Below are positions 27,855 to 36,243 of a stretch of 64,000 nt of DNA, in pieces. The DNA comes from Caldifarciminota bacterium (lineage in GTDB: Bacteria; Hydrothermota; Tepidihabitantia; Tepidihabitantales; CAIPLT01), in assembly GCA_903865935.1 (NCBI GenBank), contig CAIPLT010000059.1, forward strand, positions 112,001 to 176,000. Direction: 5' to 3'. The position numbers and the translations under genes were made by a program. Every line of letters begins with the position of its first letter. Position 1 is the first letter of the stretch. Below the pieces are notes generated by a model. That model searched no databases, was not told the origin of the DNA, and saw only the letters and a program-made list of their open reading frames with translations.

Positions 27855-28574
27855 ATGCCGCGAACCAATTACGGAATAAGAGAAAAGGGAAATTCTAAGT
27901 TTGTCTTTGTTGCCCCACACGCAGCCGGAGACGATTTAAGGACCAAAGAACTCACCGAAGAGATCGCGCGGCTGCTTAATGCATCAGTGGTTATCAATGA
28001 GATATATGTTCAGCATACCAGCACCCATTCATATCAGAATCCTTATGTCGAAGATTTCAATAATTTACCATGGTCAGACGCGCAGCAGATATATTTATGG
28101 GATAAAAGATGTCCGGACATGAAAGAGTTCTACGAGCATATCAAAGAATATGCGGAAGACGCAAGAAAATATGGCAATGGCAGGGCGATTATCATCTACA
28201 TTCACGGCATGGACGATGACGGCACGAATCTGGGCGTTGATATCGGTTTTGGAGCGAAGTATCTTGACGGAAAACTTAAATGTGCGCGAGAACATCCGGA
28301 TGCCCGAAACAATTATGGCGAGATTCGAGCTAGGTCAGAAGACATTGAAAAACTGAGGGCATTATTAGCGGAGAAACTGAAGGCTGATTATTCTATAAAT
28401 GTCGGTATCGGCGAGTATTATGCAGCATGGTCAAGACATAACGGAGTCCAATATCATTTTGGCACTTCCGACGATTCATTTCAATTAGAAATTTCCCAAT
28501 TCTTAAGAAAACCGCAACGGATAAAATATTCTTCCCAGCTTATCGCCGATGCCTTAAAAGCGGTTTATAAATAG
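27855..28574 (+). CDS. N-formylglutamate amidohydrolase-like protein
   Basis: A 239-residue soluble protein. FVFVAPHAAGDDLRT at the N-terminus, then VEDFNN, IIIYIHGMDDD and LGVDIGFGAKYL resemble the spacing of metal-binding motifs (PHxG, D-x-N, H) in the N-formylglutamate amidohydrolase fold. The match is partial and its function is not certain. It lies 36 nt after lnt and is the last gene of that run. Confidence 0.5.
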   Translation: MPRTNYGIREKGNSKFVFVAPHAAGDDLRTKELTEEIARLLNASVVINEIYVQHTSTHSYQNPYVEDFNNLPWSDAQQIYLWDKRCPDMKEFYEHIKEYAEDARKYGNGRAIIIYIHGMDDDGTNLGVDIGFGAKYLDGKLKCAREHPDARNNYGEIRARSEDIEKLRALLAEKLKADYSINVGIGEYYAAWSRHNGVQYHFGTSDDSFQLEISQFLRKPQRIKYSSQLIADALKAVYK

Positions 28575-28628
28575 ATAATCTGAAACTTATCCTCTTCTGG
28601 TCATTCTAATAGAAACGAAAAACCTCTA

Positions 28629-28664
28629 TTTTAACCACAGATTAACACAGATTGACACGGATTA
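28629..28664. repeat. Dispersed intergenic repeat, copy A
   Basis: TTTTAACCACAGATTAACAC followed by AGATTGACACGGATTA. Related inverted copies lie at 30191-30215 and 30636-30668, so the propeller gene between is framed by an inverted pair. Confidence 0.65.
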
Positions 28665-28708
28665 TATTTTGTAGACGTAGGGCAAACCTTCAGTTTTGCT
28701 TAAAATCC

Positions 28709-28736
28709 TTGACATTTAATATAACTATATTACAGT
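28709..28736 (+). promoter_or_regulatory. Promoter of the sorted beta-propeller gene
   Basis: TTGACA, 16-nt spacer, TACAGT, about 34 nt before the ATG; a GAGGG lies just before the start codon. Confidence 0.6.
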
Positions 28737-28769
28737 TAGTTAGAATAAATATCCTAAAATTGAGGGTGT

Positions 28770-30134
28770 ATGAGAAGAAATAATAAAGTATTATTTTTAA
28801 TTCTCATTACTCTCTGCTCTCTCATTCCTACTCTTTTATCTGCTCAATGGTTGGAAACAACGATAACCGTGGGAAGCAGTCCTTGTGCATTGGTCTGGAA
28901 TACTCAAAATAACAAAATCTATTGCGCTAATCAAACTAGTGACAATGTGACGGTGATTAACGGTACAACCAACTCAGTGATTACAACGATAACCGCGGGA
29001 TCTTATCCAAGTGCATTAGTCTGGAATTCACAGAACAACAAAATCTATTGTGCTAATCAGTTTAGTGATAATGTAACGGTAATCGATGGTCAAACCGATT
29101 CGGTGATTACGACCATTACTGCCGGAGGCGAACCTTATGCATTGGTCTGGAATTCACAGAACAATAAGGTTTATTGTGTCAATTATTATACTAACAATGT
29201 AACGGTGATTAACGGTCAAACTGATTCAGTGATTACAACCATACCCGCGGGAAATAGTCCTTGTGCATTGGTCTGGAATTCTCAGAATAACAAAATCTAT
29301 TGCGCCAATATTAACAGTGACGATATAACGGTGATTGATGGTCGGTCTAACTCAGCGATTACAACCATCTATGTGGTGAGCGAACCTTTGGCATTGGTCT
29401 GGAATTCACAGAACAATAAAATCTATTGCGTTGATTGGGGGAGTGACGATGTGAGCGTGATTGATAGTCAAACCGACTCAGTGATTACAACTATTAGCGT
29501 TGGTGCCATGGGAAGTTTTCCTTATGCTTTAGCCTGGAATGCTCAGAACAATAAAATCTATTGCGCCAATCAGGGCAGTAATAATATGACGGTAATTGAC
29601 GGTCAAACCAACTCTGTGATTATAACTATACTTGTTGGAAGCAGTCCCCAAGTTTTGCTATGGAATTCACTGAACAACAAAATCTACTGCGCCAATTATT
29701 TTTATGACGATGTGACGGTGATTAATGGTCAAACCGACTCAATTATTACATCCATCACCGTGGGAAGCGGACCTTATGCTTTCTGCTGGAACGCAACGCA
29801 GAACCGAACTTATGTTGCTAATTATTACAGTTTCAGTGTCTCAGTAATTCGGGATTCGACAATAACGGGAGTTGAAGAAAATCATCAACCGCTTTCCGCT
29901 GACCGCTTAACGCTTGAAATATTTCCGAATCCGGCGAAAACATATTTCACTGTCCGCTTACCGCTTTCCGCTGATTGCCTAAAGATATTTGATGTATCAG
30001 GGAGAGTAGTCAAAGAGTTGAATATTTCAGGAGTTGGAGAAATAAGACTTCCCTTAAAAGATATACAAGCAGGTGTTTATTTTGTGCAATTAGATAATCG
30101 AACGACAACCAAGAAATTAATAATTACAAAATAA
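28770..30134 (+). CDS. Secreted YVTN-type beta-propeller with T9SS sorting domain
   Basis: 454 residues: signal peptide cut after TLLSA, then eight repeats of about 43 residues, each with ALVWNSQNNKIYCAN and VTVIDGQTDSVITTI cores, an eight-unit propeller. Residues about 380-454 are a type A C-terminal sorting domain (IFPNPAKTYF, KIFDVSGRVVKEL, AGVYFVQL), the signal for type 9 secretion. Repeats are so alike at DNA level that slippage or recombination could change their number. Confidence 0.85.
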   Translation: MRRNNKVLFLILITLCSLIPTLLSAQWLETTITVGSSPCALVWNTQNNKIYCANQTSDNVTVINGTTNSVITTITAGSYPSALVWNSQNNKIYCANQFSDNVTVIDGQTDSVITTITAGGEPYALVWNSQNNKVYCVNYYTNNVTVINGQTDSVITTIPAGNSPCALVWNSQNNKIYCANINSDDITVIDGRSNSAITTIYVVSEPLALVWNSQNNKIYCVDWGSDDVSVIDSQTDSVITTISVGAMGSFPYALAWNAQNNKIYCANQGSNNMTVIDGQTNSVIITILVGSSPQVLLWNSLNNKIYCANYFYDDVTVINGQTDSIITSITVGSGPYAFCWNATQNRTYVANYYSFSVSVIRDSTITGVEENHQPLSADRLTLEIFPNPAKTYFTVRLPLSADCLKIFDVSGRVVKELNISGVGEIRLPLKDIQAGVYFVQLDNRTTTKKLIITK

Positions 30135-30190
30135 TATGGATTGAACAGATACGACCCATAAAACCAGGATGCACCCGTTATTCTAAGTTC

Positions 30191-30215
30191 TCATCTGTGT
30201 TAATTTGTGGTTAAA
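30191..30215. repeat. Dispersed intergenic repeat, copy B (inverted)
   Basis: Reverse complement begins TTTAACCACAAATTAACACA, matching copy A at 28629 with one or two changes. Confidence 0.65.
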
Positions 30216-30635
30216 GAGAGATTCTTAGTTCCATTCAAAATGACAAATTTTGTGCAGTGTGAATAATGTGATGAGTTGTGTAATTAATGATGTCTTTAAA
30301 ATAGTAAATAACCGCCTAATTAACGGTATAAATAATTACACAATTGATAGTCTTTTTAATTGAGCTCGATATTGATATATAGATAAAAGCATAAGTAATA
30401 TAATTAATATAATTAATAATGACTTAAATGCCGTAAATGATGTAGTTTTTGACCTGCTGAGCAATGGAGGGAATGATGGGGGAGGCGAATCTACCCCGCG
30501 CCTCCCTCAGTCCCCAAATGATTTTATCAATTATTTTCAACTACATAAAAATTTCCACGAAAGCACGAAAATCTGCGAAGGACACGGAAAAAAGAGATTT
30601 CTGCCGCCGAGAACGTAGAGGACGCAGAGATTTTT

Positions 30636-30668
30636 ATCTGTGTTTACTGTGTGCACCTGTGGCTAAAA
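30636..30668. repeat. Dispersed intergenic repeat, copy C (inverted, degenerate)
   Basis: ATCTGTGTTTACTGTGTGCA then CCTGTGGCTAAAA; a decayed inverted copy of the same element. Confidence 0.5.
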
Positions 30669-30799
30669 ATAGACCATGAATCGAGTTCAAAGTGACATTC
30701 GTGTTATTCGTATTATTTGTGGTAACGACTTCGTCTCGCTTCGCATAGCGTGGTAAATTCTTTAATTAGCAATATAATCTGAGGTGCAGGGTCGTATAA

Positions 30800-30828
30800 T
30801 TGACATTCAGATGAAATAAAGTTATACT
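30800..30828 (+). promoter_or_regulatory. Promoter of buk-iorAB
   Basis: TTGACA, 17-nt spacer, TATACT; the -10 ends 6 nt before the buk ATG. Confidence 0.8.
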
Positions 30829-30834
30829 AACAAA

Positions 30835-31920
30835 ATGCATATTTTAGTTATTAATCCCGGCGGTTCGTCAACGAAAATTGCGGTATTTAAAATAGATTCG
30901 AAGATTAAAAGATTGAAAGATTATGAGATTAAAAAGGAGTTCGAGACCGTTATTCGACATCCGATTGATGAGTTAAGAAGATTTCACAGCGTACTTGACC
31001 AATTAGCTTATCGTAAAGATTTGATAATAAAAGCGATTGGCAATAGAACATTTGATACGATTGTGACAAGGGGCGGTCCGCTAAAACCATTAAAGAGCGG
31101 AACTTATCGAATTACAAAAAAGGTTGTTGATGACATTAAGCAGGGTAAAATCCAGAGCATGCATCCTTCATTATTAGGGCCGCTAATTAGCTATTCTTTG
31201 GCGCAACAGAAAAGAGTGCCAGCATTTTTTATTGACCCGGAATCAGTTGATGAATTCTTTCCTTTGGCGCGTATTTCCGGTCTGCCCGAAATACCGAAAA
31301 AGTCATTGTCTCACTTCTTAAACACCAATGCAGTTGTACGTAAAGCAGCCAAGAAACTTGGGAAAAGAGTAAATCAGTGTAATTTTATTATCGCACATTT
31401 GGGCAGTGGTATCACGGTCGCGGCAAAAGAAAAAGGCAAACAGATTGATGCGAATAATGCTAATGAAGATGGACCGTTTTCGCCGCAGCGCAGCGGTTCT
31501 TTGCCATTGCAGGGTGTGGTTGATATGTGTTTTGATGGTCAACACACAAAACAGCAGGTGCTGGATAAAATTCAACGCAAGGGCGGACTTTTAGCATATC
31601 TTGGCACTGATGATATCAAAGAAATCGAAAAGAGAATTAAAAATGGTGACAAATATGCGGATTTGATTTATAATGCGATGATATTTCAGATTGCTAAAGA
31701 AATCGGCTCGATGTTTGTTGCATTAAAAGGCAATGTGACCGCTATAATTATTACTGGCGGTATTGCCTATCAGAAGCAACTGGTAAATAAGCTAAAGTCG
31801 TGGATTAAATTTATGCGTAAACCGATTTTAGTTTTTCCCGGCGAAGAAGAGATGACTGTCTTAGCCGAAGGCGCAATACGAGTTTTAATGAAATTAGAAA
31901 AGGAGCAAATATATGGATAA
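30835..31920 (+). CDS. buk: Butyrate kinase (branched-chain carboxylate kinase)
   Basis: A 361-residue member of the acetate/butyrate kinase family, opening ILVINPGGSSTKIAVF with the first phosphate-binding loop, and carrying AHLGSGITVAA, NEDGPFSPQRSG and ITGGIAYQ. It makes ATP from an acyl-phosphate. It overlaps iorA by 8 nt, so its substrate may be an aryl- or branched-chain acyl phosphate derived from Ior rather than butyrate. No phosphotransacylase gene is adjacent. Confidence 0.92.
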   Translation: MHILVINPGGSSTKIAVFKIDSKIKRLKDYEIKKEFETVIRHPIDELRRFHSVLDQLAYRKDLIIKAIGNRTFDTIVTRGGPLKPLKSGTYRITKKVVDDIKQGKIQSMHPSLLGPLISYSLAQQKRVPAFFIDPESVDEFFPLARISGLPEIPKKSLSHFLNTNAVVRKAAKKLGKRVNQCNFIIAHLGSGITVAAKEKGKQIDANNANEDGPFSPQRSGSLPLQGVVDMCFDGQHTKQQVLDKIQRKGGLLAYLGTDDIKEIEKRIKNGDKYADLIYNAMIFQIAKEIGSMFVALKGNVTAIIITGGIAYQKQLVNKLKSWIKFMRKPILVFPGEEEMTVLAEGAIRVLMKLEKEQIYG

Positions 31921-33622
31921 AGTATTACTTTCGGGTGATGAAGCGATTGCCCGAGGTGCATGGGAGGCGGGCTGTAAAGTTGCGGCGGCTTATCCTGGAA
32001 CACCATCGACTCAAATCTTAGAGAATTTGGTTAATTATAAAGATGTTTATTGCGAGTGGTCAACCAATGAGAAAGTTGCTTTAGAAGTCGCATTGGGTGC
32101 GGCATTAGCTGGTGTGCGCTCGATTTGCACAATGAAGCATGTGGGCTTAAATGTTGCGGCTGACCCGTTATTTTCTTCAGCGTATATCGGCGTGCGTGGT
32201 GGTATGATAATTGTTACGGCCGATGACCCCGGATTACATTCATCGCAGAACGAGCAGGATAATCGTTATTACGGGATGTTTGCCAAAATCCCGGTGCTCA
32301 CACCGTCAGATAGTCAGGAAGCAAAGGATTTTACCAAACTGGCATTTGAGCTTTCGGAAAAATATGACGTGCCGGTGATTTTGCGCGTCACGACGCGGAT
32401 CGCGCATTCCAAGACAATCGTTGAATTGGAAGAGCGAAAAGAAGTTGCGGATAAAGGTTATGTGAAAGATATTACCAAGGCAAATCTTTTACCCCAGTAT
32501 GCACGCGTTCGGCATGTATTATTAGAAGAGAAAATGAAAAAACTGGAAGAGTATGGCAACACCGCTTCCGTGAATAAAATTATCGAAGGCAAGAAGAATT
32601 TTGGTGTGATTGCGGACGGAGTTGCTTTTGAATATGCGCGCGAAGTATTTCCCAAGGCATCATTCTTAAAGCTGGGCATGGTCTGGCCATTTCCTAAAGA
32701 CCTGGTTAAAAAGTTTGCTCAGGGTAAAAAACATCTGTACGTAATTGAAGAAGTTGACCCGTTCTTAGAAACCTTGATAAAATCATTAGGTATAAAAGTT
32801 ATCGGTAAGGATAAACTGCCTCTGGTCGATGAACTGAATCCAAGAATAGTCCGAAATTCTTTGACCGATAATAAAACCGAGTTTACTCCCGAAACATCAC
32901 TCCCGCCAAGACCACCGTCATTGTGTCCGGGCTGTCCGCATGCCGGTTTGTTCTATTTATTACAGAGAAAAGATGTTATTATTACCGGTGATATCGGTTG
33001 TTACACGCTTGGCACATATCCTCCGCACAATACAATGGACACCTGTGTCTGTATGGGCGGTTCGATTACAGTCGCACATGGTATTGAAAAAGCGTTGAAG
33101 AACCAAAAGCGGGTTGTTTCGATTATCGGTGACTCGACTTTCTTTCATATGGGTATGCCTGGTCTGGTTAATGCCGTATATAATAAAGGAAATCAGATTC
33201 TGGTTATTGTTGATAACCGCACGACTGGCATGACCGGTCATCAAGACCACCCGGGAACCGGCAAAACTCTGATGGGCGAAGACACTAAAATGCTTAAAAC
33301 CGAAGATGTGGCAAAAGCCTGCGGTGTTGATAAAGTATATGTGCTCGACCCATATAAAATAAAAGATAATCGTCCGCTGTTTAGACAAATTCTAGCTGAG
33401 CCGGGTCCGGCGGTAATCGTATCAAAACAAGCCTGCGCATTACTCGTTCCCCGAAAACCGGCAAAACGGGTTGTTGCGGAACAATGCAACGGTTGTAAAT
33501 TGTGCATGTCATTAGGATGCGCGGCAATGAGCTTTATTAATGACAAAGTGGTGATTGACACCGCGTTCTGTGTTGGATGCGGAATGTGTTGCGAGCTTTG
33601 TGCCAAGGAGGCGATTGTATGA
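31913..33622 (+). CDS. iorA: Indolepyruvate ferredoxin oxidoreductase, alpha subunit
   Basis: 569 residues. The N-terminal pyrimidine-binding domain shows LLSGDEAIARGAWEAG and AYPGTPSTQIL. The TPP domain follows (CPGCPHAGLFY, GDIGCYTLG, GDSTFFHMG). The C-terminus has two cysteine clusters, CNGCKLCMSLGC and CVGCGMCCELC, for [4Fe-4S] centres. It oxidises aryl-pyruvates from aromatic amino acids to aryl-acetyl-CoA, reducing ferredoxin. Its stop overlaps the iorB start. Confidence 0.94.
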   Translation: MDKVLLSGDEAIARGAWEAGCKVAAAYPGTPSTQILENLVNYKDVYCEWSTNEKVALEVALGAALAGVRSICTMKHVGLNVAADPLFSSAYIGVRGGMIIVTADDPGLHSSQNEQDNRYYGMFAKIPVLTPSDSQEAKDFTKLAFELSEKYDVPVILRVTTRIAHSKTIVELEERKEVADKGYVKDITKANLLPQYARVRHVLLEEKMKKLEEYGNTASVNKIIEGKKNFGVIADGVAFEYAREVFPKASFLKLGMVWPFPKDLVKKFAQGKKHLYVIEEVDPFLETLIKSLGIKVIGKDKLPLVDELNPRIVRNSLTDNKTEFTPETSLPPRPPSLCPGCPHAGLFYLLQRKDVIITGDIGCYTLGTYPPHNTMDTCVCMGGSITVAHGIEKALKNQKRVVSIIGDSTFFHMGMPGLVNAVYNKGNQILVIVDNRTTGMTGHQDHPGTGKTLMGEDTKMLKTEDVAKACGVDKVYVLDPYKIKDNRPLFRQILAEPGPAVIVSKQACALLVPRKPAKRVVAEQCNGCKLCMSLGCAAMSFINDKVVIDTAFCVGCGMCCELCAKEAIV

Positions 33623-34206
33623 AACTGAAGACGATTAATATTGTAACCTGTGGTGTTGGCGGTCAGGGAGTTTTATTATTTACCGACATTCTGGCCGATG
33701 TTGCCTTGCGGGCTGGGCTGGATGTGAAAAAGAGCGAAGTGCACGGAATGGCTCAGCGCGGCGGTAGCGTGGTAAGCCAGCTTCGGTTTGGCGAGCACGT
33801 TTTCTCGCCGTTGATCGAAGAAACAACCGCGGATTTTATTATCGGTTTTGAGAAATTAGAGACTTTGCGCTATATCCATTTCTTGTCCGAAAAAGGTAAG
33901 GCGCTGGTTGATTCTTTGGAGATTTCACCGATGTCGGTTTTAACCGGTGCGGTGGAATATCCCAAGGATATTATGGAACGTATCAAAGCACGCGCGAAAA
34001 ATGTCTATGAGATTAACGCCTTTAATAAAGCAAAAGAACTGGGTGAAACCCGTACCCAGAATGTGATCATGCTTGGTGCAACATCACGATTCTTAAAATT
34101 TCCGCTTGATTTGTATAAAGCGTCAATTGAGAAGAATGTTAAGCCCAAGTTTGTTGAGCTAAACCTGAAAGCATTCAATCAAGGTAGAAAACTGGTAAAA
34201 AAGTAG
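33619..34206 (+). CDS. iorB: Indolepyruvate ferredoxin oxidoreductase, beta subunit
   Basis: 195 residues starting at ATG 33619, with AAGGAGGCG (33605-33613) upstream and an ATGA-type overlap with iorA. The opening INIVTCGVGGQGVLLFTDIL and the KKSEVHGMAQRGGSVVSQLR motif are those of the gamma-type subunit of 2-oxoacid oxidoreductases. An in-frame start at 33577 inside iorA was rejected. Confidence 0.93.
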   Translation: MKLKTINIVTCGVGGQGVLLFTDILADVALRAGLDVKKSEVHGMAQRGGSVVSQLRFGEHVFSPLIEETTADFIIGFEKLETLRYIHFLSEKGKALVDSLEISPMSVLTGAVEYPKDIMERIKARAKNVYEINAFNKAKELGETRTQNVIMLGATSRFLKFPLDLYKASIEKNVKPKFVELNLKAFNQGRKLVKK

Positions 34207-34212
34207 GTGAAT

Positions 34213-35022
34213 ATGAAAAAGTTTTTTGGGCTGGCTCTGTGTATTTGCTGTATATTCTTTCTTGCTAAGCCGTCCCGAGCTTCGGCGCAGAATGTGCTTT
34301 TAAACTCAAGCTTTGAATTATGGTTCGATAGTTTAGGTATCCGGATGCCTTTTGCCTGGTATACGTCTGAAGCAAACGATTCCGGTTCAGCAACTCGAAC
34401 AACGGATATGCATACAGGAATTTATGCGTTAAAACTTACTGGTAGCGATACAATGGCTTATGCGATGACCCTATCATTATGTACGTCTGGTAATAATTAT
34501 TATTTTTCCGGTTGGATCAAATCAACATCATTTATTGCCGGTTCCTTTATCATTACCTGGCTCAAACTTTCCCAACAGCCCGTGATGGACCCGGTTATAA
34601 TTCCTATTTTACGAAACACAAGTTATCATAATTATACACAAATTGTACAAGCACCAGACAGCGCGGTTTTAGTAAATGTTAATGTTGTTGCCCTGCCAGG
34701 CGTAACAATTTATGTTGATGATGTTACTCTAAGGGACACGGTTCTGACGGGAATTGAAGAAAACCGCTATCCGTTTTCGGTTGATTGCCGACCGCTAAAA
34801 ATTTATCCGAATCCGGTAAAATCAGTGATAAATATTGAATACCCGACCAAAGTAAATCAAATAGAATTGTTTGATATTACTGGTAAAACACTGCGAATAA
34901 TAAACCACCCAGAAATTCGGAATCGGCCAATTGATGTCAGCGGTCTTAAAGACGGAATCTATTTTATAAAACTAACGACTGGTGATAAAAAGATAGTTGA
35001 GAAGTTTATCGTTCAAAGATAA
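34213..35022 (+). CDS. Secreted protein with carbohydrate-binding-like domain and T9SS sorting domain
   Basis: About 269 residues: signal peptide cut after RASA, then a domain beginning NVLLNSSFELWFDS and containing YALKLTGSDT and VDDVTLRD, the layout of carbohydrate-binding modules of the CBM4/9 type. Residues about 195-269 are a type A sorting domain (IYPNPVKS, ELFDITGKTL, KDGIYFIKL). ATG 34213 is preferred to GTG 34207. It starts 7 nt after iorB, yet its role is unrelated. Confidence 0.78.
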   Translation: MKKFFGLALCICCIFFLAKPSRASAQNVLLNSSFELWFDSLGIRMPFAWYTSEANDSGSATRTTDMHTGIYALKLTGSDTMAYAMTLSLCTSGNNYYFSGWIKSTSFIAGSFIITWLKLSQQPVMDPVIIPILRNTSYHNYTQIVQAPDSAVLVNVNVVALPGVTIYVDDVTLRDTVLTGIEENRYPFSVDCRPLKIYPNPVKSVINIEYPTKVNQIELFDITGKTLRIINHPEIRNRPIDVSGLKDGIYFIKLTTGDKKIVEKFIVQR

Positions 35023-35028
35023 TTAAAA

Positions 35029-35799
35029 TTAGACTGGCTTTCGAGCAATAATCATAATCCGGTAAGTTGTTTCTACGGGTTGTAAAAAAGTCAGGTGGGT
35101 GTAAAATTTAATATTAGTAAATCCAACCGACTGTAATATTTTCTGTAATTCTTCAATTGGGTAACCGCGTTCTTTATGTATTTCCTTAAAATACCTGCCG
35201 TCATCAGTAAAAACGGTAAGGGTCAGAGTTGATATTTTTTGTTCCGGATTATACGAATTTTGCCAAATTGAATAAACGTCATCTACTCGGCGTGGTGCTT
35301 CACGGTTAGACCAAAAACTCTCTAGACAATAAACTGTATTCATATCAAAGATAAAAATCCCGTTGGGGTTTAAACTATTGAACACACACTTAAAACAAGA
35401 TTTTAAATCATCCTCGTTTAAGAGATAATTGATGCTGTCGTAAAGACTGATTGTAGCATCAGCTTTTTCGGGTATCGAAAAGTTACGAATGTCCGAATGG
35501 ACAAGCTGGATATCATAATTTGTCTTAAGGTTTTTTTCTTTAAAGACTTCAAGCATCGGCAGAGAATTATCGACCCCGATAATGCGATAACCTTTTTTAG
35601 CTAATAATAATGAAGGGATACCCGTACCACAAGCAAGGTCAAGGATGGTTCTGGGGAGGATATTATGCTCTTTAAATATCTTAATGATGTAATCAACCCA
35701 GGCAGGATAATTTACCAGCCTGAGCATAAACTGGTCATAATATCTGGCAAAACCTTCAAATTGTCCTGTGATTTCGGAAAAGTTTTCTTCGGCGGTCAT
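35029..35799 (-). CDS. Class I SAM-dependent methyltransferase
   Basis: 256 residues. Motif I ILDLACGTGIPSLLLAKKGY is at about 47-66, with GVDNSLPML and the post-motif region ATISLYDSINYLLNEDDL. I place the start at ATG 35799 (MTAEENFSE): the frame extends 21 codons further upstream, but that stretch contains a consensus promoter whose -10 ends 8 nt before this ATG. The substrate is unknown. It is convergent with the preceding secreted-protein gene, with 6 nt between. Confidence 0.85.
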   Translation of the reverse strand: MTAEENFSEITGQFEGFARYYDQFMLRLVNYPAWVDYIIKIFKEHNILPRTILDLACGTGIPSLLLAKKGYRIIGVDNSLPMLEVFKEKNLKTNYDIQLVHSDIRNFSIPEKADATISLYDSINYLLNEDDLKSCFKCVFNSLNPNGIFIFDMNTVYCLESFWSNREAPRRVDDVYSIWQNSYNPEQKISTLTLTVFTDDGRYFKEIHKERGYPIEELQKILQSVGFTNIKFYTHLTFLQPVETTYRIMIIARKPV

Positions 35800-35807
35800 T
35801 AAGGATA

Positions 35808-35835
35808 AATATATCGATAGCTGGGATAATGTCAA
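35808..35835 (-). promoter_or_regulatory. Promoter of the methyltransferase gene
   Basis: Minus strand: TTGACA, 16-nt spacer, TATATT; -10 ends 8 nt before ATG 35799. Confidence 0.75.
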
Positions 35836-35855
35836 GTTATCGAACGGCAGTATGC

Positions 35856-35884
35856 TTGACACTATAGTTGTTTACAAGTAAGAT
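35856..35884 (+). promoter_or_regulatory. Promoter of the DUF3467-cca-ftsK run
   Basis: TTGACA, 17-nt spacer, TAAGAT. It gives a leader of about 35 nt with GGAAGGAG before ATG 35926. Confidence 0.7.
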
Positions 35885-35925
35885 AAATGAAATATATGTT
35901 ATTTAAATTTAGGAAGGAGAAGAAA

Positions 35926-36243
35926 ATGGCCGAAGAAATGAAACCGCAGCAACAGATTAATGTTGAAATTGGTGAGAAAGAAGCAGAAGGGATTTTCTCT
36001 AATTTTGTTATGATTGCCCACTCGCCATCCGAGTTTATCATTGATTTTGCGCGCATCCTGCCCGGCTTGCCAAAAGCAAAAGTTTTTTCACGTATTGTTA
36101 TGACACCGCAGCATGCGATGTTGTTAAGAAACGCATTAGAAGATAACCTTAAGAAGTTTGAAGACCGTTTTGGTAAGATTAAACTGATAACACGGGAAGA
36201 CGACGCAAAAGGATTTGGATTTATCGGCGGAGATAAGCATTAA
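35926..36243 (+). CDS. DUF3467 family protein
   Basis: 105 residues with the DUF3467 core: QINVEIGEKEAEGIFSNF, then MIAHSPSEFIIDFARILPG and RIVMTPQHAMLLRNALEDNL. Short conserved protein of unknown function found in many anaerobes. ATG 35926 is selected because GGAAGGAG lies 6 nt upstream; the ATG at 35887 is only 2 nt beyond the -10 box. It leads an overlapping run with cca, a site-2 protease and ftsK. Confidence 0.88.
   Translation: MAEEMKPQQQINVEIGEKEAEGIFSNFVMIAHSPSEFIIDFARILPGLPKAKVFSRIVMTPQHAMLLRNALEDNLKKFEDRFGKIKLITREDDAKGFGFIGGDKH

Larger units (their letters stand above)
30135..30799 (+). other. Intergenic region of degenerate repeats
   Basis: About 665 bp without a believable gene. 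It holds inverted copies of the ACCACAGATTAACACAG repeat (30191-30215, 30636-30668), related fragments such as CCACGAAAGCACGAAAAT (30555-), GAACGTAGAGGACGCAGAGA (30611-) and ATTCGTGTTATTCGTATTAT (30692-), and an AT-rich stretch at 30330-30430. A 71-codon frame at 30464-30679 is a translation of these repeats. Confidence 0.6.

Noticed and set aside
30464-30679. 71-codon frame on the plus strand
   Set aside because: It is a translation of degenerate intergenic repeats (GAACGTAGAGGACGCAGAG-type) with no promoter or ribosome site.
35800-35862. Methyltransferase start 21 codons further upstream
   Set aside because: That segment contains a TTGACA-16-TATATT promoter oriented toward ATG 35799, so it is non-coding.
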